A DNA stretch of 64,000 nt, from assembly GCF_041296385.1 (NCBI RefSeq), contig NW_027183775.1, forward strand, positions 1 to 64,000. The letters are read 5' to 3'. Source of the stretch: Aphelocoma coerulescens. Taxonomy: Eukaryota; Chordata; Aves; Passeriformes; Corvidae. The translations under genes and the position numbers were made by a program. Below, piece after piece: positions 12,101 through 24,100 of the stretch; position 1 is the first letter of the stretch; every line of letters starts with the position of its first letter. A model generated the notes under the pieces. It made no database searches. It was not told the DNA's origin and saw only the letters and a program-made list of their open reading frames with translations.

Positions 12101-15100
12101 TTTCCCCCATGCCCTTTCCCAGTTTTCCCCGTGCCCTTTCCCAGTTTCCCCCGTGCCCTTTCCCAGTTTCCCCCGTGCCCTTTCCCAGTTTTCCCCGTGC
12201 CCTTTCCCAGTTTCCCCCGTGCCCTTTCCCAGTTTCCCCAGGGTTTTTCCCAGTTTCCCCGTGCCCTTTCCCAGTTTCCCCCGTGCCCTTTCCCAGTTTC
12301 CCCCGTGCCCTTTCCCAGTTTCCCCCGTGCCCTTTCCCAGTTTCCCCGTGCCCTTTCCCAGTTTCCCCAGGGTTTTTCCCAGTTTCCCCCATGCCCTTTC
12401 CCAGTTTCCCCCGTGCCCTTTCCCAGTTTGCCCCGTGCCCTTTCCCAGTTTCCCCCGTGCCCTTTCCCAGTTTCCCCATGCCTTTTCCCAGTTTCCCCCG
12501 TGCCCTTTCCCAGTTTCCCCATGCCTTTTCCCAGTTTCCCCCGTGCCCTTTCCCAGTTTCCCCCGTGCCCTTTCCCAGTTTCCCCCGTGCCCTTTCCCAG
12601 TTCCCCCGTGCCCTTTCCCAGTTCTCCCCGTGCCCTTTCCCAGTTCCCCCGTGCCCTTTCCCAGTTTCCCCCGTGCCCTTTCCCAGTTTCCCCCGTGCCC
12701 TTTCCCAGTTTCCCCGGGGTTTTTCCCAGTTTCCCCGTGCCCTTTCCCAGTTTGCCCCGTGCCCTTTCCCAGTTCTCCCCGTGCCCTTTCCCAGTTCTCC
12801 CCGTGCCCTTTCCCAGTTCTCCCCGTGCCCTTTCCCAGTTTCCCCCGTGCCCTTTCCCAGTTTCCCCGTGCCCTTTCCCAGTTTTCCCCGTGCCCTTTCC
12901 CAGTTTCCCCGTGCCCTTTCCCAGTTCTCCCCGTGCCCTTTCCCAGTTCTCCCCGTGCCCTTTCCCAGTTTTCCCCGTGCCCTTTCCCAGTTTCCCCGTG
13001 CCCTTTCCCAGTTCTCCCCGTGCCCTTTCCCAGTTCTCCCCGTGCCCTTTCCCAGTTTTCCCCGTGCCCTTTCCCAGTTTCCCCGTGCCCTTTCCCAGTT
13101 CTCCCCGTGCCCTTTCCCAGTTTCCCCCATGCCCTTTCCCAGTTCTCCCCGTGCCCTTTCCCAGTTTCCCCCATGCCCTTTCCCAGTTCTCCCCGTGCCC
13201 TTTCCCAGTTTTCCCCGTGCCCTTTCCCAGTTCTCCCCGTGCCCTTTCCCAGATCGGCGCCGTCCGGGCCGTGGTTCCGAATCGCAGCAACACCGAGATC
13301 GCGCTGGTGCTGCAGCACTTCGACAACTCCGTGCCCCGGGCCGTGCAGGCCTTCATGGAAGGTGGGAATTCGGGAATTCCGGGAATTCCGGGAATTCGGG
13401 AATGCCGGGAGTGACGGGAATGTCGGGAATGCCGGGAGTGCTGGGAATGTCGGGAGTGATGGGAGTGCTGGGAGTGTCGGGAATGTTGGAATATCGGGAA
13501 TTCCGGGAATGTCGGGAGTGCCGGGAATGCTGGGAATTCCAGGAATGCTGGGAGTGCTGGGAATGTCGGGAATTCCAGGAGTGTTGGGAGTGCTGGGAGT
13601 GCCGGGAATGCTGGGAGTGCCAGGAATGCTGGGAATGTCGGGAATGCTGGGAATGATGGGAGTGCTGGGAATTCCGGGAGTGTTGGGAGTGCTGGGAGTG
13701 ACGGGAATGTCGGGAATTCCGGGAGTGCCAGGAGTGCTGGGAATGATGGGAGTGCTGGGAATGTCGGGAATGCTGGGAATGCCAGGAATTCTGGGAATGC
13801 TGGGAGTGCTGGGAATTCCAGGAATGACAGGAATGCTGAGAATGCCGGGAATGCCAGGAATGCCGGGAGTGCCGGGAATGCCGGGAATGCCAGGAGTGCT
13901 GGGAGTGCTGGGAATTCCGGGAGTGTTGGGAGTGCTGGGAGTAACGGGAATGTTGGGAATTCCGGGAATGCTGGGAATTCTGGGAGTGCCAGGAGTGTTG
14001 GGAGTGCTGGGAATGCCGGGAATGCTGGGAGTGCTGGGAGTGTTGGGAATGTTGGGAATTCCGGGAGTGCCAGGAGTGCTGGGAGTGCTGGGAATGATGG
14101 GAGTGTCGGGAATGCTGGGAATGTTGGGAATTCCAGGAGTGCTGGGAATGCCGGGAGTGCTGGGAGTGCTGGGAATGCCAGGAATGTTGGGAATTCCAGG
14201 AATGTCGGGAATTCTGGGAATTCCGGGAGTGCTGGGAATGATGGGAGTGCTGGGAGTGACGGGAATGTCAGGAATTCCGGGAATGTCAGGAATTCCGGGA
14301 ATGCTGGGAATGTCAGGAATGTCGGGAATGTCAGGAATGTCGGGAATTCCGGGAGTGCTGAGAATTCCGGGAATGTCGGGAATGTCAGGAGTGCCGGGAA
14401 TGCTGGGAATTCCAGGAATGCTGGGAGTGCTGGGAATGTCGGGAATTCCGGGAGTGTTGGGAGTCTTGGGAGTGCCGGGAATGCTGGGAGTGCTGGGAGT
14501 GTTGGGAATGTTGGAATATCGGGAATTCCAGGAGTGCCAGGAATGCCGGGAGTGCTGGGAATTCCAGGAATGACAGGAATGCTGGGAGTGCTGGGAATGC
14601 CGGGAATGATGGGAGTGTCGAGAATGCTGGGAATGTTGGGAATTCCAGGAGTGCTGGGAATGTCGGGAATGCTGGGAATTCCAGGAATGCTGGGGGTGCT
14701 GGGAATGTCGGGAATGTCGGGAATTCTGGGAGTGCTGGGAGTGCCGGGAATGTTGGGAATGCTGGGAATGATGGGAGTGCTGGGAATTCTGGGAGTGTTG
14801 GGAATGCTGGGAGTGACGGGAATGTCGGGAATTCCGGGAATGCCGGGAGTGACGGGAATGCCGGGAGTGCTGGGAGTGTCGGGAATGATGGGAGTGTCGG
14901 GAATGCTGGGAATGTTGGGAATTCCAGGAGTGCTGGGAGTGCTGGGAATGCCGGGAATGTTGGGAATTCCGGGAATGTCGGGAATTCCGGGAGTGCTGGG
15001 AGTGACGGGAATGTCAGGAATGCCGGGAATACTGGGAATGCCGGGAGTGCTGGGAGTGCTGGGAGTGCCAGGAGTGTTGGGAGTGCTGGGAATTCCAGGA

Positions 15101-18100
15101 ATGCTGGGAGTGCTGGGAGTGTTGGGAATGTTGGAATATCGGGAATTCTGGGAGTGCTGGGAATGCTGGGAATGCCGGGAGTGCTGGGAATGATGGGGAA
15201 TGTCGGGAATGCTGGGAGTGCTGGGAATTCTGGGAATTCCAGGAATGCTGGGGGTGCTGGGAATGTCGGGAATGTCGGGAATTCCAGGAGTGTTGGGAGT
15301 GCCGGGAATGCTGGGAGTGCTGGGAATTCCAGGAATGACAGGAGTGCTGGGAGTGCTGGGAATGATGGGAGTGTCAAGAATGCTGGGAATGTTGGGAATT
15401 CCAGGAGTGCTGGGAGTGCTGGGAATGCCGGGAATGCTGGGAGTGCTGGGAATGTTGGGAGTGCCGGGAATTCCGGGAATGCCAGGAATTCTGGGAATGC
15501 TGGGAGTGCCGGGAGTGCTGGGAGTGCTGGGAATTCCGGGAGTGTTGGGAGTGCTGGGAGTGACGGGAATGTCGGGAATTCCGGGAATGCTGAGAATGTC
15601 GGGAATGTCGGGAATTCCGGGAGTGCCGGGAGTGCTGGGAATGCCGGGAATTCCGGGAATGCTGGGAGTGGCGGGAGTGCTGGGAGTGACGGGAATGTTG
15701 GGAATTCCGGGAGTGTTAGGAGTGCTGGGAGTGCTGGGAATTCCAGGAATGTCGGGAATGCCGGGAGTGCTGGGAGTGCTGGGAATGATGGGAGTGTTGG
15801 GAAGTCCGGGAATGTCGGGAATGCCGGGAATTCCGGGAATGCTGGGAGTGCGGGAAAGCTGGGAATTCTGGGAGTGCCGGGAATTCCGGGAATGCTGGGA
15901 ATGTTGGGAATGCCGGGAATTCCAGGAATCCTGGGAGTGCTGGGAGTGCTGGGAATTCCAGGAGTGCCGGGAATGCCGGGAATTCCGGCACCTCAGAGGG
16001 AATTCCGGCAGCTGGGAGGGAATTCGGGGCATTTTGGGGGGAATTCCGGGCATTTTGGGGGAATTTTTGGGGGTTTTGAGGGAGTTTTTTGGGTGTTTGG
16101 GAGGGAATTTTGGGGTTTGGGAGGGAATTTTTTGGGGTTTTGAGGGAATTTTCTGGGATTTTGAGGGAGTTTTTGGGGATTTTGAGGGAATTTTTGGGGA
16201 TTTTAGGGGAATTTTTGGGGGTTTTGAGGGAATTTTGGGGATTTTGAGGGAATTTTTTGGGATTTGGGAAGGAATTTTGGGGATTTCAGAGGGAATTTTT
16301 GGGGGATTTGGGAGGGAATTGTGGGATTCGGGAGGGAATTTTTGGGATTTGGGAGGGAATTTTTAGGGATTTCCGATGGAATTTTGGGATTTGGGATGGA
16401 GTTTTTTAGGGATTTGGGAGGGAATTTGGAGGATTTTGGGGGAATTTGGGGGATTTGGGATGGAATTTGGCCGGAATTTGGGCCCCAGGCTTCCCCTCCC
16501 CCCCTGCAATTCCCCTCCCCTGTTTTTCCTGGAATTCTCCTTTTTTCCCCCCATTCCCAGTTTTCCCACTGCTTTTTCCCAGGGAATGCCAGCGAGGTGC
16601 TGAAGGAATGGACGGTGACTGGGAAAAAAAAGGTGAATTCCCAAAAAATCCTGGCGTTTTCCCCAATTTCTTTCCCATCTTTCCCAATTATTTTCCTATT
16701 TTTCCCCAATTTTTCCCCAATTTTTCCCCATTTTCCCCATTTTTCCCCAATTTTTCCCCATTTTTCCCCATTTCCCCCCAATTATCCCCAATTTTTCCCA
16801 CAAATTTTCCCCCTTTTCCCAATTTTTTCCCCATTTTTTCCCCAATTTTCCCCAATTTTTCCCCCATTTCCCCACCATTTTCCCCCATTCTTTCCCAATT
16901 TTCCCTATTTTTTTCCCAATTTTCCCCAATTTTTTTCCCAATTTTTCCTCCAACTTTCCCACATTCTTCCCCAATTTTTCCCCAATTTTCCCCAATTTTT
17001 TCCCAATTTTCCCCATCTTTCCCTGTTTTTCCCCCATTTTTTTCCCAATTTTTCCCCAATTTTCCCCAATTTTTTTCCCCAATTTTCCCCATTTTTTCCC
17101 TGTTTTCCCCCCAACTTTTATCCAATTTTTCCCTAATTTTTCCCCAACTTTCCCCCAACTTTCCCCCATTTTTTCCCAATTTTTTTCCCCATTTCCCCCC
17201 ATTTCCCCCCATTTTTCCCCCATTTTTCCCCATTTTTCCCCAATTTTCCCCAATTTTTTCCCCAATTTTCCCCATTTTTTCCCTGTTTTCCCCCCAACTT
17301 TTCTCCAATTTTTCCCCCAATTTTTCCCCCAATTTTTTCCCCATTTTTTCCCTATTTTTTTCCCCATTTTTTTCCCATTTTTCCCCCATTTTTTTCCCCA
17401 ATTTTCCCCATTTTTTCCCTGGTTTTCTCCCAATTTTTCCCCATTTTTTCCCTGTTTTTCCCTCATTTTTTCCCCCATTCTTCCCCCATTCTTCCCCAAT
17501 CTTTCCTCAATTTTCCCCAATTTTTTCCCCAATTTTCCTCATTTTTTCCCTGTTTCCCCCCCAACTTTTATCCAATTTTTCCCCAATTTTTTCCCCAATT
17601 TTCCCCCAACTTTCCCCCATTTTCCCCCATTTTTTCCCCATTTTTTCCCCCAACTTTCCCCTATTTTTTCCCCCATGTTTTCCCCAATTTTCCCCAATTT
17701 TTTTCCCAATTTTCCCAATTTTTTTTCCTTTTTTCCCCCCATTTTTCCCCCATTTTTCCCCATTTTTCCCCAATTTTTCCCCAATTTTCCCCAATTTTTT
17801 CCCTAATTTTCCCCACTTTTTCCCCATTTTTTCCCCAATTTATTCCCCAACTTTCCCCCAACTTTCCCCCAACTTTCCCCATTTTCTCCCCATTTTCTCC
17901 CCATTTTTTCCCCAATTTTCCCCCCTTTCCCCCCTTTCCCCCCACTTCCCCCAACCCCCCCCCCCATTTCCCCTCCCCCACCCCCCATTCCCGCTTTCCC
18001 TCCCTTCCCCCTCCCAGCACAAGAAGAAGAAGCCCAAAGCCCAACCCCCACCCGGCTCCGAGGACACCTGGGAACGGCCGGCCCCGGGACCGGGATCAGC

Positions 18101-21100
18101 GGGATCATCGGGATCCGCGGGATCGAGATCGGGATCGTCGGGATTGGGACTGGCACCGGGATCATTGGGATCACCGGGGTTATTGGGATCACCGGGCTCG
18201 TTGAGATCATCGGCACCGGGATCATCGGCACCGGGATCATCGGCACTGGGATCATTGGGATCATCAGCACCAGGATCATTGGCACCGGGATCATTGGGAT
18301 CACCGGGATTATTGGGATCATCGGCACCGGGATCATCGGCACCGGGATCATCGGCACTGGGATTATTGGGATTATTGGGCTCATTGGGCTCACCGGGATC
18401 ACCGGCACCGGGATCATCGGCACCGGGATCATCGGCACTGGGATCATTGGGCTCACCGGGATCCCCGGGATCACCGGGAAGGGCCCTGAACGGCCTCGGC
18501 GCCGCCTCGGGATCGCTGGAGTCGCTCAGTGACGGCGCCGAGGCCGCGGAGCCGCCGGCAGCGGGTGCGGCACCGGGATCGGGGCACGGGGGGAGCCCGG
18601 GGAGTTTGGGGAGTTTTGGGAGATTTGGGGGATTTTTGGGGATTTTTGGGGGATTTTTTGGGGATTTTTTGGGGGATTTTTTAGAATTTTTTGGGGATTT
18701 TGGGGGATTTTTTGGGATTTTTTGGGGGATTTTTTGGGATTTTTTTGGGGACTTTTTGGGGATTTTTGGGGGATTTTTTGGGGGATTTTTTGGGATGTTT
18801 TTGGGGATTTTTGGGGGATTTTTGGGGGTTTTTTAAGGGATTTTTTGGAATTTTCTGGAGATTTTTGCGGGATTTTTTGGGGGATTTTTGGGGATTTTTT
18901 TTCAATTTTTGGGGGATTTTTTGGGATTTTTGGGGGGATTTTTTGGGGATTTTTGGGGGATTTTTTGGGATGTTTTTGGGGATTTTTTGGGGATTTTCGG
19001 GGGTTTTTTAAGGGATTTTTTGGAATTTTTTGGAGATTTTTGCGGGATTTTTTGGGGAATTTTTGGGGGATGTTTTTGGGGATTTTTTGTGGATTTTTGG
19101 GGATTTTTTTTCACTTTTTGGGGGATTTTTGGGGATTTTTTTTCACTTTTTGGGGGATTTTTTGAGGATTTTTGGGGGATTTTTGGGGGATTTTTTGGAA
19201 TTTTTTGGGGGATTTTTTGGGGATTTTTGGGGATTTTTGGGGATTTTTTGGGGATTTTTTGGTTTTTTGGGGGGGATTTTTGGGGGATTTTTTGGGGATT
19301 TTTGGGGATTTTTTGGGGGATTTTTTGGGGATTTTTTTTCAATTTTTGGGGGCTTTTGGGGGGATTTTTTGGAATTTTTGGGGGATTTTTTGGGGGAATT
19401 TTTGGGGGAATTTTTGGGGGGATTTTTTTTTATTTTGGGGGAATTTTGGGGGGATTTTTTGGGGGAGAAATGGGGCTGAATCCTGGATTTTCCTGGAGCT
19501 GTTCCAGGGGTGGATTCCCAACGGATTTTTGGCTTTTCCCGCAGCCCTGGGGAGCGAAATTCCGGCTTTTTCCACCCAATCCCGGCCCGGGGCCCCTTCC
19601 CGGAGCCCCCGGAGCAGCCCCGGATCCCCGGGAGGGAAAAAACTGGGTCAGGAATTGGGGAAAAATTGGGAATTCTGGGGGAAAAATGGGAATTTTGGGG
19701 GGAAAATGGGAATTATGGGGGGGGGAAATGGGAATTCTGGGGGAAAAATGGGAATTATGGGGGGGGGAAATGGGAATTCTGGGGGAAAAATGGGAATTAT
19801 GGGGGGAAAATGGGAATTTTGGGGGAAAAATAAGAATTCTGGGGGGAAAATGGGAATTGGGGAGGGAAAATGGGAATTATGGGGGAAAAATGGGAATTGG
19901 GGAGGGGAAATGGGAATTGGGGTGGAAAAAACAGGAATTGGGGGGGAAATGGGAATTTGGGGGGAAAAATGGGAATTTTGGGGGAAAAATGAGAATTCTG
20001 GGGGGAAAATGGGAATTGGGGAGGGAAAATGGGAATTGGGGAGGGAAAAAATGGGAATTTTAGGGGAAAATGGGAATTCTGGGGGGAAAATGGGAATTGG
20101 GGTGAGAAAATGGGAATTTTGGGGAGGGAAAAATGGGAATAATGGAAGAAAAAAATGGGAATTTTGGGGGAAAAATCGGGAATTATGGGGAAAATGGGAA
20201 TTGGGGTGGGAAAATGAGAATTGGGGCAGAAAAATGGGAATTTTGGGGGGGGGAATGGGAATTGGGGAGGGAAAAATGGGAATTGGGGGTGGGAAAAATG
20301 GGAATTTTGGGGAGGGAAAAATGGGAATTATGGAATGAAAAATGGGAAATTTGGGGGGAAAAATGGGAATTGGGGAGGGAAAATGGGAATTGGGGCAGAA
20401 AAATGGGAATTTGGGGGGGGGAAACAGGAATTGGGGAGGGAAAAACAGGAATTGCCTGGCTCGGCCCCACAGGCCCCAGCCTGGAGAAGTCCCTGAAGGA
20501 TCTGCAGCAGGGAGGGAAAAATGGGAATTGTGGGGGAAAAGTGGGAATTGGGGTGGGAAAAACAGGAATTGGGGCAGAAAAATGGGAATTTTGGGGTGGG
20601 AAAAATGGGAATTGGGGCAGAAAAATGGGAATTTTGGGGAGGGAAAAACGGGAATTGTGTGGCTCCACCCCCGCAGGCCCCAGCCTGGAGAAGTCCCTGA
20701 AGGATCTGCAGCAGGGAGGGAAAAATGGGAATTGGGGAGGGAAAAATGGGAATTGGGGGTGGGAAAAATGGGAATTGGGGGTGGGAAAAACAGGAATTGG
20801 GGCAGAAAAATGGGAATTTTGGGGAGGGAAAAACAGGAATTGTGTGGCTCCACCCCCGCAGGCCCCAGCCTGGAGAAGTCCCTGAAGGACCACGGCAGGG
20901 AGGGAAAAATGGGAATTGGGGGTGGGAAAAATGGGAATTTTGGGGGAAAAGTGGGAATTGGGGAGGGAAAATGGGAATTGGGGTGGGAAAAACAGGAATT
21001 GGGGCAGAAAAATGGGAATTTTGGGGAGGGAAAAACGGGAATTCCGTGGCTGTGCCCACAGGCCCCAGCCTGGAGAAGTCCCTGAAGGACCACGGCAGGG

Positions 21101-24100
21101 AGGGAAAAATGGGAATTGGGGGTGGGAAAAAGGGAATTGAGGTGGGAAAAATGGGAATTTTGGGGGAAAAGTGGGAATTGGGGTGGGAATTGGGAATTGG
21201 GGCAGAAAAATGGGAATTTTGGGGTGGGAATGATGGGAATTGCGTGTCTCTGCTGCAGGCCCCAGCCTGGAGAAGTCCCTGAAGGATCTGCAGCGCTGCG
21301 CCGTGGCCCTGGCGCGGTTCCGGGCGCTGCTGAGGCAGGACACGGAGAGCTCCGTGAGGAGCCTGAAACGCGCCTTCGGAGACATCCAGAGCTGGTCTGG
21401 GAATACTGGGAATAATGGGAATTGTGGGATGGGAATGGGATGGGAATGATGGGAATGGGGGAATGGGGATGGGAATGGGGATGGGAATGGGGATGAGGCA
21501 GGGAGGGACACAGAGAACTCCGTGAGGAGCCTGAAACGCGCCTTCGGAGAGATCCAGAGCTGGTCTGGGAACTGTGGGAATAATGGGAATTATGGGATGG
21601 GGATGGGATGGGAATGATGGGAATGATAGGAATGGGGATGGGGATGGGGATGGGGATGGGGATGGGAATGGGGGAATGGGAATGGGGATGGGAATGGGGA
21701 TGGGAAGGACACGGAGAGCTCCGTGAGGAGCCTGAAACGCGCCTTCGGAGACATCCAGAGCTGGTCTGGGAATACTGGGAATAGTGGGAATTGTGGGATG
21801 GGAATGATGGGAATGGGAATGGGGGAATGGGGATGGGGGAATGGGGATGGGGGAATGGGAATGGGGATGGGAATGGGGACGGGGATGGGGCAGGGAGGGA
21901 CACGGAGAGCTCCGTGAGGAGCCTGAAACACGCCTTGGGAGAGATCCAGAGCTGGTCTGGGAATAGTGGGAATAATGGGAATTGTGGGATGGGAATGGGA
22001 TGGGAATGGGATTGGGAATTATGGGAATTATGGGAATTATGGGGATGGGGGAATGGGAATGGGAATGGGGCAGGGAGGGACACGGAGAGCTCCGTGAGGA
22101 GCCTGAAACGCGCCTTGGGAGAGATCCAGAGCTGGTCTGGGAATAGTGGGAATAATGGGAATTCTGGGATGGGGATGGGATGGGAATGATGGGAATTATG
22201 GGAATTATGGGAATTATGGGATGGGAATGGGATGGGAATGATGGGAATGATGGGAATTATGGGAATTATGGGATGGGAATGGGATGGGAATGATGGGAAT
22301 GGGGGAATGGGGATGGGGATGGGGATGGGGGAATGGGAATGGGGATGGGGGAATGGGAATGGGGATGGGAATAGGAATGGGGGAATAGGAATGGGGGAAT
22401 GGGAATGGGGATGGGGATGGGGATGGGGATGGGGATGGGGGAATGGGGATGAGGATGGGAATGGGGGAATGGGAATGGGGATGGGAACGGGAATGGGGAT
22501 GGGAAGGACACGGAGAGCTCCGGGAGGAGCCTGAAACGCGCCTTGGGAGAGATCCAGAGCTGGTCTGGGAATAGTGGGAATAATGGGAATTATGGGATGG
22601 GAATGGGAATGATGGGAATGATGGGAATGGGGGAATGGGGATGGGGATGGGGATGGGAATGGGGGAATGGGAATGGGGATGGGGGTGGGAATGGGAATGG
22701 GGATGGGGATGGGGATGGGGATGGGGATGGGGATGGGGATGAGGATGGGAATGGGGGAATGGGAATGGGGGAATGAGAATGGGGATGGGAACGGGGATGG
22801 GGCAGGGAGGGACACGGAGAGCTCCGTGAGGAGCCTGAAACGCGCCTTGGGAGAGATCCAGAGCTGGTCTGGGAATAGTGGGAATAATGGGAATTGTGGG
22901 ATGGGAATGATGGGAATTATGGGAATTATGGGATGGGGATGGGAATGGGGATGGGGATGGGGGAATGGGGATGGGGCAGTTCAAGGGGGAGCTGGGAGGG
23001 GAGAATTCCATGGACAGAAATTCCTTCTCCTGCTCCCCAATTCCTCCTTCCCCCAATTCCCACCCCAATTCCCACCCCAATTCCCCCTTCCCCCAATTCC
23101 CCCTTCCCCCAATTCCCACCCCAATTCCTTCCTCCTCCCCCTTCTCCCTCCCCAATTCCCGCTGCAATTCCCGGGTTTCCCTCTGGGCTCTCTCCCGGCG
23201 CTTCCCGCGGCTCCGGTGCCACCTGCCGGCGATTCCCGCCTGGAATTCCCTGCCCGGAGCCTTCCCTGCTCCTCCCCTTTTCCTTTTTCCCTGATTTTCC
23301 CTGATTTTTCCTCCTTTTTCCTCCTTTCCCCTCCTTTTCCCCATTTTTTCCCTCCTTTCCCCTCCTTTCCCCTCCTTTTCCCTCCCTTTCCCTTCTTTTC
23401 CCTTCTTTTCCCTGATTTTCCCTCCTTTCCCCTCCTTTCCCCTCTTTTTCCCCATTTTTTTCCCTCCTTTTCCCTCCTTTTCCCTGATTTTCCCTCTTTT
23501 TTCCTCCTTTTCCCTCCTTTTCCCCATTTTTCCCATTTTTCCCCCGTTTTTCCCCCATTTCCTCCTGTTCCCCATCCCATCCCACCCCAGTCCCTCCCAG
23601 TCCCTCCCAGTCCCTCCCAGTCCATCCCAGTCCATCCCATCCCATTCCCAGTCCATCCCAGTCCATCCCAGTCCCTCCCATCCCATCCCATTCCCAGTCC
23701 ATCCCAGTCCCTCCCAGTCCATCCCAGTCCATCCCATCCCAGTCCCTCCCATCCCATCCCATTCCCAGTCTATCCCAGTCCATCCCAGTCAATCCCGTCC
23801 CATTCCCAGTTCATCCCAGTCAATCCCGTCCCATTCCCAGTCCCTCCCATCCCATTCCCAGTCCATCCCATTCCCAGTTCCCTCCCAGTCCATCCCAGTC
23901 CCTCCCATCCCATTCCCAGTCCCTCCCAGTCCATCCCAGTCCCTCCCATCCCATTCCCAGTCGCTCCCAGTCGCTCCCAGTCACTCCCAGTTGCTCCCAG
24001 TCTCTCCCAGTCGCTCCCGTCCCATTCCCAGTCGCTCCTATCCCGTTCCCAGTCCCTCCCAGTCCATCCCAGTCCCTCCCATCCCATTCCCAGTCCGTCC

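Noticed and set aside
8660..13252. Possible CRISPR-like regular array
   Set aside because: Units abut each other without spacers, and the setting is a spliced vertebrate gene.
13253..13361. Overlapping second gene in the other plus frame (RRRPGRGSE...)
   Set aside because: It is the shadow of exon 3. Only the IGAVRAVVPN frame matches a known protein and fits both neighbouring phases.
8407..13656. 1749-codon open frame on the plus strand (PFPSFPRALSQF repeats)
   Set aside because: Three plus frames give the same periodic peptide from the 22-bp intron 2 array. Only 8477-8556 and 13253-13361 are exons, and they are in different frames of this stretch.
13428..15980. Collagen-like GMLGIPGVLG reading frames
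   Set aside because: The Gly-X-X-like pattern follows from a 9-bp GGGAATGCT repeat in intron 3. No collagen domain ends, signal peptide or splice structure.
22976..23285. Extra exon in intron 7
   Set aside because: Short open frames exist, but no phase-compatible GT/AG pair gives SPATS2-like residues, and exons 7 and 8 already join perfectly (Cys codon).
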